Positions 47,635 to 58,297 of a stretch of DNA of 64,000 nucleotides are shown one piece after another; position 1 is the first letter of the stretch; every line of letters starts with the position of its first letter. The position numbers and the translations under genes were made by a program. This DNA comes from Mycobacterium sp. IS-3022 (GTDB lineage Bacteria > Actinomycetota > Actinomycetes > Mycobacteriales > Mycobacteriaceae), in NCBI RefSeq assembly GCF_001500065.1, contig NZ_LQIN01000008.1:46177-110176 (forward strand), in the 5' to 3' direction. The notes under the pieces are model-generated. The model saw only the letters and a program-made list of their open reading frames with translations. It was not told the origin of the DNA and ran no database searches.

Positions 47635-48648
47635 ATGTTGACCAACGCAAGTCTCGCCGTGATCGGCGGCGGCGTCATCGGGCTGGCCGTGGCGCGTCGC
47701 GCGCTGATGGGCGGCTGGAACGTGCGCGTGCACCGCACCGACGAACGGGGGGCGTCGTGGGTCGCCGGTGGCATGCTGGCCCCGCACAGCGAGGGTTGGC
47801 CCGGCGAGGAGAGGCTGCTGCAGCTGGGGCTGGAGTCGCTGCACCTGTGGCACGGCGGCTTCCTCGACGGCCTGCCCGACGACGTCGTCACCGCACGCGA
47901 GTCCCTGGTGGTCGCCGTCGACCGCGCCGACGCCGCCGACCTCAGGACCGTGGGCGAGTGGCTGGCGGCCCAGGGGCATCCGGTGACGGTGACCTCGAGC
48001 GCCCGGGACATCGAACCACTGCTGGCCCAAGGTATCCGGCACGGTTTCCGCGCCGAAACCGAACTGGCCGTCGACAATCGCGCGGTGGTGCGGGAGCTGG
48101 CGGCGCTGTGTGAGCGGCTCGGGGTGCAGTGGGCGCCGCCCGTGTCCGATCTCGCCCAGGTACAGGCCGACGCCGTGGTCATCGCGAACGGCGTTGACGC
48201 GCCGACGCTTTGGCCCGATCTGCCGATCCGCCCGGTCAAGGGCGAGGTGTTGCGACTGCGGTGGCGCCGCGGCTGCATGCCCGTACCCACGCGGGTCGTT
48301 CGCGCCCGGGTTCACGGCAGGCAGGTGTACCTGGTGCCCCGCGCCGACGGAGTCGTGGTCGGCGCGACCCAGTACGAACACGGCCGCGACACCGCACCGG
48401 CGGTGACGGGAGTACGCGAACTGCTCGACGACGCCTGTGCGGTGATGCCCGCCCTGGGCGAGTACGAATTCGCCGAATGCGCTGCGGGCCTGCGGCCGAT
48501 GACCGTCGACGGACTGCCGCTCGTCGAACGCCTCGATGAGCGCACACTGGTCGCTGCAGGCCACGGGCGCAACGGATTTCTTCTCGCGCCGTGGACCGCC
48601 GAACGGATCGCGGCCGAACTCGATGTCATGGTTGGAGCAATGCGATGA
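47635..48648 (+). CDS. thiO: Glycine oxidase ThiO
   Basis: 337 residues, FAD-dependent. The N-terminal dinucleotide motif is VIGGGVIGLAVARRALMGGW; the GGMLAPHSEGWPGEERL loop, PVKGEVLRLRW, YLVPRADGVVVGATQYEHG (in part) and the C-terminal GHGRNGFLLAPWTAE complete the DAO fold. It oxidises glycine to iminoglycine for thiazole synthesis by ThiG. Start ATG at 47635 or TTG at 47638, both right after the riboswitch. Leads thiO-thiS-thiG. Confidence 0.95.
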   Translation: MLTNASLAVIGGGVIGLAVARRALMGGWNVRVHRTDERGASWVAGGMLAPHSEGWPGEERLLQLGLESLHLWHGGFLDGLPDDVVTARESLVVAVDRADAADLRTVGEWLAAQGHPVTVTSSARDIEPLLAQGIRHGFRAETELAVDNRAVVRELAALCERLGVQWAPPVSDLAQVQADAVVIANGVDAPTLWPDLPIRPVKGEVLRLRWRRGCMPVPTRVVRARVHGRQVYLVPRADGVVVGATQYEHGRDTAPAVTGVRELLDDACAVMPALGEYEFAECAAGLRPMTVDGLPLVERLDERTLVAAGHGRNGFLLAPWTAERIAAELDVMVGAMR

Positions 48649-48670
48649 CGCGCACGCGAGGAGCAAACCG

Positions 48671-50404
<1,734 letters not shown>

Positions 50405-50410
50405 TGGGCA

Positions 50411-51925
50411 ATGAGCCACACAAGGGTTTCGAAAGCAATCGCGCTGATGTCGGCCGCCGTCGTGGTGCTCGGCGGATGCGGCCGCGACAAAGAGCAACCG
50501 ACGGTACAGCCGCCCACCACTCAGGCCGGCGTCGCACCCGAGGCCGTGGAGTTCGCCAGGACGCTCGCGCAGCGAACCTCTGCCGACGCCATGTACGCGC
50601 ACCTGGTCCGGTTGCAGGAGATCGCCGATGCCAGCGACGGTAACCGGGCGCTGGGCACCGCGGGTTACGACGCCAGCGTCGAGTACGTCGCTGACATACT
50701 GCGCGACAACGGTTTCGACGTGCAGACCCCCGAGTTCGAGGTGCGGCTACCGTACGCCGACGAACCTGCGCTGACCGTCGGCGGTACCGCGATCACCGCG
50801 AAGCCGTTGAACTTCACGATCGGCACGCCGCCCGATGGCGTGTCGGGTCCACTGGTGCCCGCCCGCGTCGAGGACACGCCGGGATGCACGGCCTCCGACT
50901 ACGACGGCCTGCCCGTCAAGGGCGCCGTCGTGCTCGTCGACCGTGGCGTGTGCCCGTTCTCGGACAAGGAGCAGGCGGCGGCCGAACGCGGCGCGGTGGC
51001 GTTGATCGTCGCCAACAACGAGGAGAACGACGAGATGGGGGGGACCCTCGGGGAAGACACCGACGTGGAGATCCCCGTCGTCAGCATCTCCAAGGCAGAG
51101 GGCGAGCGGCTGCGGGCGTCTCCGGGCGACACCACGCTCAAACTCAATGCGGGCGTGCGCACAGAACACACCCGCAATGTCATCGCCCAGACCAAGACCG
51201 GCGACACGCACAACATCGTGATGGCCGGAGCCCACCTCGACAGCGTTCCGGAGGGACCCGGTATCAACGACAACGGCTCCGGCGTGGCAGCTGTCCTCGA
51301 GGCCGCGGTGCAGTTGGGCGGTTCCCCCGACGTGCGCAACGCGGTACGGTTCGGTTTCTGGGGTGCTGAGGAGGTCGGGCTGTTCGGGTCGAACAACTAT
51401 CTGCAGTCGCTGGATGTCGAGGCGCTCAAAGACATTTCGATGTACCTGAACTATGACATGGTCGGATCGCCGAATCCGGGCTACTTCACCTACGACGGAA
51501 ACCTGTCCCTGCCGCCCGACGCGGACGGCGCCCCGAGCCGGATACCCGAAGGCTCGGCGGGCATCGAACGCACCCTGGTCGCATACCTCGACGCGGCCGG
51601 AAAACCGGCCGAGGACACGACTTTCGACGGCCGCTCCGACTATGACGGATTCGCCCTGGCCGGCATTCCGTCGGGCGGCACCTTCTCGGGCGCCGAGAAG
51701 GACATGACACGCGAGCAGGCCGAGAGCTGGAGCGGCGAGGCCGGCAAGCCGTTCGACCCCAACTACCACAAGGCATCCGACACCCTGGACCACATCGACC
51801 GCACCGCGCTCGGCATCCACGGCGCAGGTGTGTCCTACGCGATCGGCATCTACGCACAAGATCAAGGTGGCCCCAACGGCTTGCCCACCCGCGATCTGCG
51901 GATCCGCCACACGCTCGCCTCATGA
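50411..51925 (+). CDS. lpqL: LpqL, M28-family aminopeptidase lipoprotein with PA domain
   Basis: 504 residues. Lipobox VLGGC (Cys23). A protease-associated domain (about 135-250) is inserted before the M28 core. Zinc ligands are all visible: H276xD278 (AHLDSV), D288 (GINDNGSG), E322-E323 (WGAEEVG), D351 (NYDMVGS) and H455 (NYHKASDT). It is a broad leucine-type aminopeptidase on the outer face of the membrane. Its stop overlaps a related gene by 4 nt, giving a tandem peptidase pair. Confidence 0.93.
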   Translation: MSHTRVSKAIALMSAAVVVLGGCGRDKEQPTVQPPTTQAGVAPEAVEFARTLAQRTSADAMYAHLVRLQEIADASDGNRALGTAGYDASVEYVADILRDNGFDVQTPEFEVRLPYADEPALTVGGTAITAKPLNFTIGTPPDGVSGPLVPARVEDTPGCTASDYDGLPVKGAVVLVDRGVCPFSDKEQAAAERGAVALIVANNEENDEMGGTLGEDTDVEIPVVSISKAEGERLRASPGDTTLKLNAGVRTEHTRNVIAQTKTGDTHNIVMAGAHLDSVPEGPGINDNGSGVAAVLEAAVQLGGSPDVRNAVRFGFWGAEEVGLFGSNNYLQSLDVEALKDISMYLNYDMVGSPNPGYFTYDGNLSLPPDADGAPSRIPEGSAGIERTLVAYLDAAGKPAEDTTFDGRSDYDGFALAGIPSGGTFSGAEKDMTREQAESWSGEAGKPFDPNYHKASDTLDHIDRTALGIHGAGVSYAIGIYAQDQGGPNGLPTRDLRIRHTLAS

Positions 51926-53373
51926 GACGGTGGGCGGCCAGTGTGGGGGCCGTTGTCGGCCTCGTCGCGGCACTGACGTCGTGCTCGTCGCAGGAGCCGC
52001 CGCCGACTCCGCAGGACCTGGCGGCCAAGGTCGGCGTCGACGCAATGTTCGCCCACCTGCGCAAGCTGCAGGAGATCGCCGACGCCAACGGCGGTAACCG
52101 CGCCGAGGGCACCGCCGGCTACGACGCCACCGTCGACTATGTCGCGAATTTCCTGCGCGACAAGGGTTTCGACGTCACGGCTCCGGAGTTCGAACTGCTC
52201 GAGCGTATCGAGGGCGGCAACCCCGCGATGCGGGTGGGCGGGCGCGAGTTCCCCGTCGACCAGGCGTCTTTGCTGATCACCACGCCGCCCGGCGGTCTGA
52301 ACGCCGTCACGCTGCGGCCTCGCGAAGCCGAGGGCTGCCGTGCCTCCGACTACGACGGTACATCGGTGCGGGGCGCGATCGCGGTCGTCGACGACACCGG
52401 CTGCTCGGTCGTCGACAAACAGAACGCCGCGGTCTCCGAGGGCGCCGTCGGCCTTCTCGTGGTGAGCACCCCTGGACCGGGTGGCAGCCCCGCCGGCCTG
52501 TTCACGCCGGGCTACTACCAGGATCTCACCGTTCCGGTCGGGGTGATCGACCGGAACGCCGACGCCGCCCTGCGGCGCACCACGGCCCCGGTGCGGCTGA
52601 CCCTCGACGGTGAGCCGGTCATGAAGAAGACCCGAAATATAGTGGCGCAGACCAGGACCGGAGACCCCCGCAATGTCGTGCTGGCGGGGGCACATCTCGA
52701 CAGCTCGGCTGCCAGCCCTGGCGCGAACGACGACGCGACGGGAATCGCGGCGCTGCTGGAGACCGCGGCGGCGTTGGGCTCGCAGCCATCGGTCGCCAAC
52801 GCCGTGCGCTTCGTGTTCTGGGCGTCGGAGGAGAACGGATCGGCCGGGCCGACGAAATACCTGCAGGGACTGTCGCCGGACGAACAGCGCGACATCGCGT
52901 TGTATCTGAACTTCGACATGCTCGGCTCGCCCAACGCCGGTTACTTCACCTACGACGGTGACCAGTCGGCCCAGCCCAATCCGGACATCCCCACCCGATC
53001 GGTGCCCACCGGTTCGGCCGGTATCGAACGCACGCTGGCCGCCTACCTCAACACCGCGGGCGTGCGGCCCGCCGACATGCCGCTGAGCCAGTTCACCGAC
53101 TACTACCCCTTTCTCGCCGCGGGGGTGCCGATCGGCGGCCTGACGGCCGGCGCCTCACAACGCAAAACTGAAGCGCAGGCCCGTCTTTGGGGTGGCCGGG
53201 CCGGAGTACCGTTCGATCCGAACTACCGCACCAAACGGGACACCGTCGACAGCATCAACCGGGACGCGCTCTCGGTGCTCGGGCCGGCGGTCGCCTACGC
53301 CGTCGGCACCTATGCGCGGTCGCTCGACGGGGTCAACGGCGTTCCGCCAAGGGATCAGCGGCGCAGCCGGTAG
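51922..53373 (+). CDS. Second M28 peptidase lipoprotein, paralogue of lpqL lacking a zinc ligand
   Basis: 483 residues, clearly paralogous to lpqL along the whole length. Lipobox ALTSC (Cys21). Ligands H258xD260 (AHLDSS), D270 (GANDDATG), E303-E304 (WASEENG) and D332 (NFDMLGS) are retained. The last zinc His, NYHKASDT in lpqL, is NYRTKRDT here (Arg436, codon CGC). One zinc site is therefore probably lost, so activity is doubtful or altered. ATG overlaps the lpqL stop by 4 nt. In M. tuberculosis the gene after lpqL is a different peptidase lipoprotein, lpqM. The 3' end overlaps the opposed permease gene by 19 nt. Confidence 0.85.
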   Translation: MRRWAASVGAVVGLVAALTSCSSQEPPPTPQDLAAKVGVDAMFAHLRKLQEIADANGGNRAEGTAGYDATVDYVANFLRDKGFDVTAPEFELLERIEGGNPAMRVGGREFPVDQASLLITTPPGGLNAVTLRPREAEGCRASDYDGTSVRGAIAVVDDTGCSVVDKQNAAVSEGAVGLLVVSTPGPGGSPAGLFTPGYYQDLTVPVGVIDRNADAALRRTTAPVRLTLDGEPVMKKTRNIVAQTRTGDPRNVVLAGAHLDSSAASPGANDDATGIAALLETAAALGSQPSVANAVRFVFWASEENGSAGPTKYLQGLSPDEQRDIALYLNFDMLGSPNAGYFTYDGDQSAQPNPDIPTRSVPTGSAGIERTLAAYLNTAGVRPADMPLSQFTDYYPFLAAGVPIGGLTAGASQRKTEAQARLWGGRAGVPFDPNYRTKRDTVDSINRDALSVLGPAVAYAVGTYARSLDGVNGVPPRDQRRSR

Positions 53374-54575
53374 GCGACGGCGCCCACGAGCACGACGACC
53401 CCGCCGACGAGCACGGACGAGAGCGGCAACAGCACGGCCAGCAGCAGGCAACCCGCCAGCCCGATCGTCGGAATTGTTCTGCGGCCCAGTGTCCAGGCCG
53501 ACGCGTTGGCGATCGCGTAGTAGAGCAGCACCGCGAACGACGAGAACCCGATCGCGTCGCGGACGTCGACGGCGACGGCCAGCGCGGCGACGGCCACCCC
53601 GACGGCCACCTCGGCGCGGTGCGGGCTGCCGAACCGCGGGTGCACGGCCGACAATGCGTGCGGCAGGCGGCGGTCACGCGCCATCGCCAGCGTGGTTCGG
53701 GACACCCCGAGGATGAGCGTCAGCAGTGCGCCGAGCGCTGCCACGGCCGCGCCGGCCCGCACTACCGCGTCGAGGCCGGGGAAGCCGGCCTGGGACACCG
53801 CATCGGCCAGTGGCGCGGTCGCGGAAGCCAGTGCGTCGCTGCCCAATTCGCCCAGCACCGCGATCGCCACGAGGGTGTAGACGGCGAGCGTGATGGCCAG
53901 CGCCAGCGGTATCGCGCGAGGGATCGTCCGGGCGGGCTCGCGGACCTCCTCACCGAGAGTGGCGATCCGCGCGTAGCCCGCGAACGCGAAGAACAGCAAG
54001 CCGGCGGACTGCAACACGCCGGTGAGCGAGGCGTCGGCGCCGAGTGACAATTGGGAGGTATCCACTTCGCCGAAGCCGAGGACCGTCACCACCACGGCGC
54101 TGAGCACCGCGAGCACCAGACCGACGATGACGCGGGTCAGCACCGCCGACTTCTGAATCCCGGCATAGTTCACGGCGGTCAACGCGACGACCGCGCCGAC
54201 CGCTACCCCGCGCGCCGACTCGGGCCACACGTAGTAGCCGACCGTGAGTGCCATCGCCGCGCACGACGCGGTCTTGCCGACGATGAAGCTCCACCCCGCG
54301 GTGAAACCCCAGAATTCGCCGAGGCGTTCGCGTCCGTAGACGTAGGTACCGCCCGACTGCGGATAGCGGGCCGCGAGCCGCGCCGACGACGTCGCGTTGC
54401 AGTACGCCACCACGGCGGCGATCGCGAGACCGATGAGCAGCGCCGACCCGGCAGCGGCCGCGGCGGGTCCGAGGGCGACGAAGATGCCCGCGCCGATCAT
54501 CGAGCCCAGCCCGATGGTCACCGCGTCGAAGGTGCCGAGCCGCCGGTGCAGCGCTGGACCGTCCGGCGTGCTCAC
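53355..54575 (-). CDS. APC-superfamily amino-acid permease
   Basis: 406 residues, about 12 helices. The helix-1 motif IGLGSMIGAGIFVALG is the substrate-carrying unwound helix of APC permeases; SGGTYVYGRERLGEFWGFTAGW and FFAFAGYARIATLGEEVREPARTIPRAI (in part) are further landmarks. It probably imports an amino acid or amine; the substrate is unknown. Slightly short at the C terminus. GTG at 54575 is leaderless with TAGCAT 7 nt upstream. Confidence 0.88.
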   Translation of the reverse strand: MSTPDGPALHRRLGTFDAVTIGLGSMIGAGIFVALGPAAAAAGSALLIGLAIAAVVAYCNATSSARLAARYPQSGGTYVYGRERLGEFWGFTAGWSFIVGKTASCAAMALTVGYYVWPESARGVAVGAVVALTAVNYAGIQKSAVLTRVIVGLVLAVLSAVVVTVLGFGEVDTSQLSLGADASLTGVLQSAGLLFFAFAGYARIATLGEEVREPARTIPRAIPLALAITLAVYTLVAIAVLGELGSDALASATAPLADAVSQAGFPGLDAVVRAGAAVAALGALLTLILGVSRTTLAMARDRRLPHALSAVHPRFGSPHRAEVAVGVAVAALAVAVDVRDAIGFSSFAVLLYYAIANASAWTLGRRTIPTIGLAGCLLLAVLLPLSSVLVGGVVVLVGAVAYRLRR

Positions 54576-54582
54576 CGCCGGA

Positions 54583-54588
54583 ATGCTA
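54583..54588 (-). promoter_or_regulatory. -10 box of leaderless permease gene
   Basis: TAGCAT on the minus strand, 7-nt spacer to GTG at 54575. It lies in the 22-nt gap after the upstream gene. Confidence 0.5.
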
Positions 54589-54597
54589 GTTCAGGCC

Positions 54598-54945
54598 TTA
54601 ATGAGGTGCGGCGTCGTGGTGCGGCTGCAACGACTCGCGCGCGGAGGTCGTCGCGGCCGCGACCAGGGTCGTCAGAAGCACCGCGCCGGCGAGCACCACC
54701 ATCGAAATCGTCCACATCCGGCGGCCGAGCAGCGCGTTCTCGCACTGCTCGACGTAGTTGTCCTCACCCACGGTCGCGGCCGCCTGGGTGAGATTGGTGA
54801 CGTAACCCGTTCCGCACTTGATCTGCCAGCCGTACTGGTCGTAGCTGTCCAGAAACACCGGGAAGTTCATCGCCAGCAAGCCGATGATCAACACGACGGC
54901 GGCGACGATGCCGGTGTAGGCGAGACGATGATGACGTTGAGACAA
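54598..54945 (-). CDS. Small two-helix membrane protein (Rv0420c-type)
   Basis: 115 residues. Helix 1 about 10-30 (YTGIVAAVVLIIGLLAMNFP), then a 40-residue outer loop with two Cys (IKCGTGY and VEQCENALL) likely disulphide-linked, then helix 2 about 77-98 and a polar tail. It resembles the small mycobacterial Rv0420c-type proteins. The start is TTG at 54945 with GGGGGA 5 nt upstream. Co-directional with the next gene on its right. Function unknown. Confidence 0.65.
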   Translation of the reverse strand: MSQRHHRLAYTGIVAAVVLIIGLLAMNFPVFLDSYDQYGWQIKCGTGYVTNLTQAAATVGEDNYVEQCENALLGRRMWTISMVVLAGAVLLTTLVAAATTSARESLQPHHDAAPH

Positions 54946-54958
54946 CGCGTTCCCCCGT

Positions 54959-55183
54959 TCAGGTCATACAGACGTCTGCGAACAGCAGCACCGGCCAGGA
55001 TACGATCGACCCGAGATACGAGACGACCAGGTCGGCTCCCGCCATCTGCCGCAGATGTTCGGTGTGCATGGTTGACCAGAAAACGCCGACGAGCAGATAC
55101 GGCGTGCCGATGACCAGCGCCACCGTGATCAGCTCGCCGACGGAGACCTGAAAGCCCAGAATCCTCCGCAACACGCCGAACAC
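54959..55183 (-). CDS. Small membrane protein, co-transcribed with the preceding gene
   Basis: 74 residues with two hydrophobic stretches: about 14-37 (GELITVALVIGTPYLLVGVF) and 50-70 (VVSYLGSIVSWPVLLFADV). A loop with WSTMHTEHLRQMAG lies between them. No known family. GTG at 55183 is leaderless with TAACAT 6 nt upstream. It starts a two-gene unit and is divergent from the tandem TetR gene, whose target may lie in the shared region. Confidence 0.6.
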   Translation of the reverse strand: MFGVLRRILGFQVSVGELITVALVIGTPYLLVGVFWSTMHTEHLRQMAGADLVVSYLGSIVSWPVLLFADVCMT

Positions 55184-55189
55184 GCCCTT

Positions 55190-55195
55190 ATGTTA
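55190..55195 (-). promoter_or_regulatory. -10 box of leaderless small membrane-protein gene
   Basis: TAACAT on the minus strand, 6-nt spacer to GTG at 55183. Confidence 0.5.
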
Positions 55196-55230
55196 ATGGC
55201 CATTCTGCTTGAACGGGCAAGTTCGGCCAT
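55195..55230. promoter_or_regulatory. Palindromic region in divergent promoter (possible operator)
   Basis: AATGGCCATT (55195-55204) is a 10-bp palindrome and GGCCAT recurs at 55225-55230; CTTG-N6-CAAG lies between. It is positioned just upstream of the small membrane-protein promoter. Confidence 0.3.
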
Positions 55231-55273
55231 TATTGGCAACCGAAGTGGGCCGATATGTAGGCGTCTGGTCCGT

Positions 55274-55279
55274 TATCGT
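55274..55279 (+). promoter_or_regulatory. -10 box of leaderless tandem-TetR gene
   Basis: TATCGT, 7-nt spacer to ATG at 55287. Confidence 0.55.
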
Positions 55280-55286
55280 GTTTGCC

Positions 55287-56528
55287 ATGTCGCGCACTCG
55301 GCCGGCGAGCGGTGACGCGGTCCGGCGCCGGCCGAAGGACCGCAAGGCGCAGATCGCCCGGGCATCCGCCGAGGCGTTCAGCACGCTGGGCTTCTACGGC
55401 GTCAGCATGGAGGCCATCGCTTCCCGGGTGGGGATCTCGGCGGCCGCGCTGTACCGGCACTACGCGAGCAAGTACGACCTGTTCCGCGATGCCGTGCTGA
55501 GCCTGGGACAACAGCTGGTAGACGCCACGGCGTTCGCCGACGAGTCCGCGACCGAGGATCCGCAAGTGCAACTGCGCCGGCTGGTCGCGGCGCTCACCGA
55601 CACCGCGATGGCGAACCGGGAATCGGGTGGCCTCTACCGCTGGGAGGGCCGCTATCTGCGGGGTGACGATCAGGCGTCGCTCATCGCTCAGATGCGCACC
55701 GTCCACCACCGCATCCAACGCCCCCTTGGTGTCCTGCGGCCGGAGCTGACGTCACGGCAACGCTGGACGCTGTCCATCGCCGTGTTGTCGGTCATCGGCA
55801 GCATCGTCGACCATCGGGCGAAGCTGCCCGCCGTCCAGGTGCGGACGCTGTTGGCGGACCTCGCGGACGCGGTCATGGCGATGGAACTGCCCGACGTCGA
55901 CCCTGTCACCGAGCAGCCGCCCGCACCGCTTCCCGCGAGCACCGAGCCGTCGAAATACGAAGCGCTGCTCAACGAGTCGATGCGGTTGTTCAACATCAAG
56001 GGGTACCGCGACACGAGCATGGAGGACATCGCCGCGGCGGTCGGCATGCCCGCGTCGGGCATCTACCGGTACTTCGCCGGCAAGAGCGACATTCTGGCCG
56101 CGGCGTTCCGGCGCGCGGCCGACCGGCTCTCGGAGGAGATGTCGGCCATCACGGGTTCCATCGCGGATCCCGAAGACGCGCTGAGCGCGGTCATCGACGC
56201 GTACGTGGCCAGGTCGTTCGCGCAGCCGGAACTGGACTACGTCTACTACACCGAGCGGCTCAACATGTCGCCGACCGACCAGAAGATCCTGCGCAACATG
56301 CAGCGCTCCACCGTCGAGTCCTGGATGGAGTTGGTGGTTGCCGTGCGGCCGGAGTGGACACCGGGTCAGGCCCGGTTCGCCGTGCACGCGGCCATGTCCC
56401 TGGTGATCGACATGGGCCGGTTGATGCAGTACGCGAACACCCCACAGAACCGGGCGGTCCTGCAGCGGCTGCTGGACGTGACGCTGGTGGGCAGCTACCG
56501 GTTACGCGCCACGTTGCCCGCCAAGTAG
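55287..56528 (+). CDS. Tandem TetR regulator with two DNA-binding domains
   Basis: 413 residues, twice the usual TetR length. HTH 1: GFYGVSMEAIASRVGISAAALYRHYASK (about 36-62). HTH 2: GYRDTSMEDIAAAVGMPASGIYRYFAGK (about 239-266); both are quoted in parts of at most 20 residues, e.g. GISAAALYRHYASK and GMPASGIYRYFAGK. Each is followed by an all-helical domain, so one chain can form a pseudo-dimer. Start ATG at 55287, leaderless; an open frame 78 nt longer is unlikely. The gene converges with a DoxX-like/BVMO operon, overlapping it by 34 nt. Ligand unknown. Confidence 0.86.
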   Translation: MSRTRPASGDAVRRRPKDRKAQIARASAEAFSTLGFYGVSMEAIASRVGISAAALYRHYASKYDLFRDAVLSLGQQLVDATAFADESATEDPQVQLRRLVAALTDTAMANRESGGLYRWEGRYLRGDDQASLIAQMRTVHHRIQRPLGVLRPELTSRQRWTLSIAVLSVIGSIVDHRAKLPAVQVRTLLADLADAVMAMELPDVDPVTEQPPAPLPASTEPSKYEALLNESMRLFNIKGYRDTSMEDIAAAVGMPASGIYRYFAGKSDILAAAFRRAADRLSEEMSAITGSIADPEDALSAVIDAYVARSFAQPELDYVYYTERLNMSPTDQKILRNMQRSTVESWMELVVAVRPEWTPGQARFAVHAAMSLVIDMGRLMQYANTPQNRAVLQRLLDVTLVGSYRLRATLPAK

Positions 56529-56773
56529 GCGAGATAGCCGACGGTCCCGACGAGCGCCAGTTTGCGGGTCTTGCGGACGGCCAGCCCGAGTCCGAGTGCG
56601 GTCTCGATGGCGCCGTTGAGGTAGATGTACTCGCGGGTGTTGCGGGGAAACGCCTGTACGGTCACCGACTCGAACAACTCCGGCTTGGCGAAGTGCGCGA
56701 GACCCGTGGCGGCGACGCCCAGGCCCGCCAACGTGGCCGCGCGCGAACCGCTGCTCGATTCCTGAACTGACAC
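56495..56773 (-). CDS. Small DoxX-like membrane protein
   Basis: 92 residues, three hydrophobic stretches (about 13-30, 48-63 and 70-88). Sequence pieces SRAATLAGLGVAATGLAHFA, YIYLNGAIETALGLGLAVR and LALVGTVGYLAYLAGNVA resemble DoxX/DUF417-type small membrane proteins. GTG at 56773 has GAGGAAGAG 8 nt upstream and is preferred to 56800. It lies 19 nt downstream of the BVMO gene in the same direction, so probably one operon. Role unknown. Confidence 0.65.
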   Translation of the reverse strand: MSVQESSSGSRAATLAGLGVAATGLAHFAKPELFESVTVQAFPRNTREYIYLNGAIETALGLGLAVRKTRKLALVGTVGYLAYLAGNVARNR

Positions 56774-56792
56774 AGCTGCTCTTCCTCTCTGC

Positions 56793-58280
56793 TCACGCAA
56801 TTCGGTAGTCGCTCAACGGATACCGCGATGCATCTCTGATGGCTTTGCGGGTGGACACCGGCTGCAGCAGCGTGGCCTCGCCGCTCGGGTTGAAGTAGTA
56901 GGACCTCGACGTCGCGCAATTACCGACCGCAAACACCGAGTCGCCGATGAGTTCCGTCATGCGGTCCAGGTAGCGGGTGTTGGCTTCCTCGGTGACCTCG
57001 AATGTCGTCGCACCCCGCCGCTTCACCTCGCCGAACAGCCGATCCATGTGGCGCATCTGGTATTCCATCGAATTGAAGAAGTTCAAGCCGAGGAACGCGT
57101 ACGGGCTGGCAAGGCTCAGGTAGTTCGGGAAGTACGGCACAGAGACGCCCTGATAGGCCTGGAACCGCGTGTCGCGCCACCACTTTCCGAGGTTGCGTCC
57201 CTCCCGTCCGATGATCTCGATGGCCGGGAAGTTGGCCTCCCACAGGTCGAAGCCGGTGGCCAGCACCAGCGTGTCGATCTCGGTTCGGGTGCCGTCGTTG
57301 GCGACGATGGCGCCGGGCTCGATGCGTTCGATACCCGAACTCTGCAGGTGCACATGCGGTTTGGTGAAGACCCGGTAATAGTCGTTGGAGAACGTCGGGC
57401 GCTTGCAGCCGAAGTCGTAGTCCGGGGTCAACTGCCTGCGCAGTTCCGGATCGCGGATCGAGAAGAACCGGTGCATCTTGGCCACGTCGGATGCTGCGAT
57501 GTTGAGCCGGCGGAACAGCAGCCGTCGGTGGCGCAGCCCCACGTAGATGAAGAACTCATACACCGCATCGGTGACCGCCCGGATCGCTCGCTGCGTCAAC
57601 GGAACCCGGGCGAACAGCCGTTTGGCGCGTTCGGAGAAGCGGAAGTCGAGCTTGGGCACCACCCACACCGGCGTCCGTTGGTAGACGGTCAGGTCTGCCG
57701 TCCTCTTCGCCAGTTCCGGAATCAACTGAACCGCGGTCGCGCCGGTGCCGATGATCGCCACGCGGCGGCCGTCGAGGTGATAGCTGTCGTCCCAATCTGT
57801 GGTGTGGATGACCTTGCCGGCGAAGCTCGTGATGCCCGGGATGTCTGGCGTGTGCGGCTGCGACAGGAAACCGGTCGCCGTGATGAGATACCGCGTCGTC
57901 AGCGTCTCACCGCCGGCCAACCCGACCCGCCACATGCTGGCCTCGTCGTCCCAGCGGGCGCCCTCGACGGTGGTGTTGAAGCGGATGTGGCGGCGCACGT
58001 CGTATTTGTCGGCGACGTCGTCGGCGTACTGCTTGATTTCGGCGCCGGTGGAGAACAGCCGCGACCAGTTCGGATTGGGCTCGAAGAAGTAGGAGTACGT
58101 GGTGGTCGGCACGTCGACCGCGAGGCCGGGGTAGCGGTTGACGTGCCAGGTGCCCCCGAGATCGTCCTCGCGGTCCAGGATCACGAAGTTCTCGTAACCC
58201 AACCGCTTGAGCTGGATGGCCGCGCCGATACCCCCGAAACCGGCGCCCACGATGACGGCGTCGAACCGTTCCGAAGTCAT
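56793..58280 (-). CDS. Flavin-containing / Baeyer-Villiger-type monooxygenase
   Basis: 495 residues. FAD motif VIVGAGFGGIGAAIQL (10-25), then DLGGTWHVNRYPGLAVDVPT. The Baeyer-Villiger-like fingerprint FAGKVIHTTDWD (FxGxxxHxxxW) is complete, and the NADPH motif AIIGTGATAVQLIPELA follows. LVLATGFDLW near 340 is typical. It inserts oxygen into ketones or oxygenates S/N atoms; the substrate is unknown. Leaderless ATG. Three GGTAC-type repeats sit immediately upstream, candidate sites for the tandem TetR regulator nearby. Confidence 0.93.
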   Translation of the reverse strand: MTSERFDAVIVGAGFGGIGAAIQLKRLGYENFVILDREDDLGGTWHVNRYPGLAVDVPTTTYSYFFEPNPNWSRLFSTGAEIKQYADDVADKYDVRRHIRFNTTVEGARWDDEASMWRVGLAGGETLTTRYLITATGFLSQPHTPDIPGITSFAGKVIHTTDWDDSYHLDGRRVAIIGTGATAVQLIPELAKRTADLTVYQRTPVWVVPKLDFRFSERAKRLFARVPLTQRAIRAVTDAVYEFFIYVGLRHRRLLFRRLNIAASDVAKMHRFFSIRDPELRRQLTPDYDFGCKRPTFSNDYYRVFTKPHVHLQSSGIERIEPGAIVANDGTRTEIDTLVLATGFDLWEANFPAIEIIGREGRNLGKWWRDTRFQAYQGVSVPYFPNYLSLASPYAFLGLNFFNSMEYQMRHMDRLFGEVKRRGATTFEVTEEANTRYLDRMTELIGDSVFAVGNCATSRSYYFNPSGEATLLQPVSTRKAIRDASRYPLSDYRIA

Positions 58281-58287
58281 GCCGAAA

Positions 58288-58293
58288 ACGGTA
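58288..58293 (-). promoter_or_regulatory. -10 box of leaderless BVMO gene
   Basis: TACCGT on the minus strand, 7-nt spacer to ATG at 58280. Confidence 0.55.
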
Positions 58294-58297
58294 CCTC

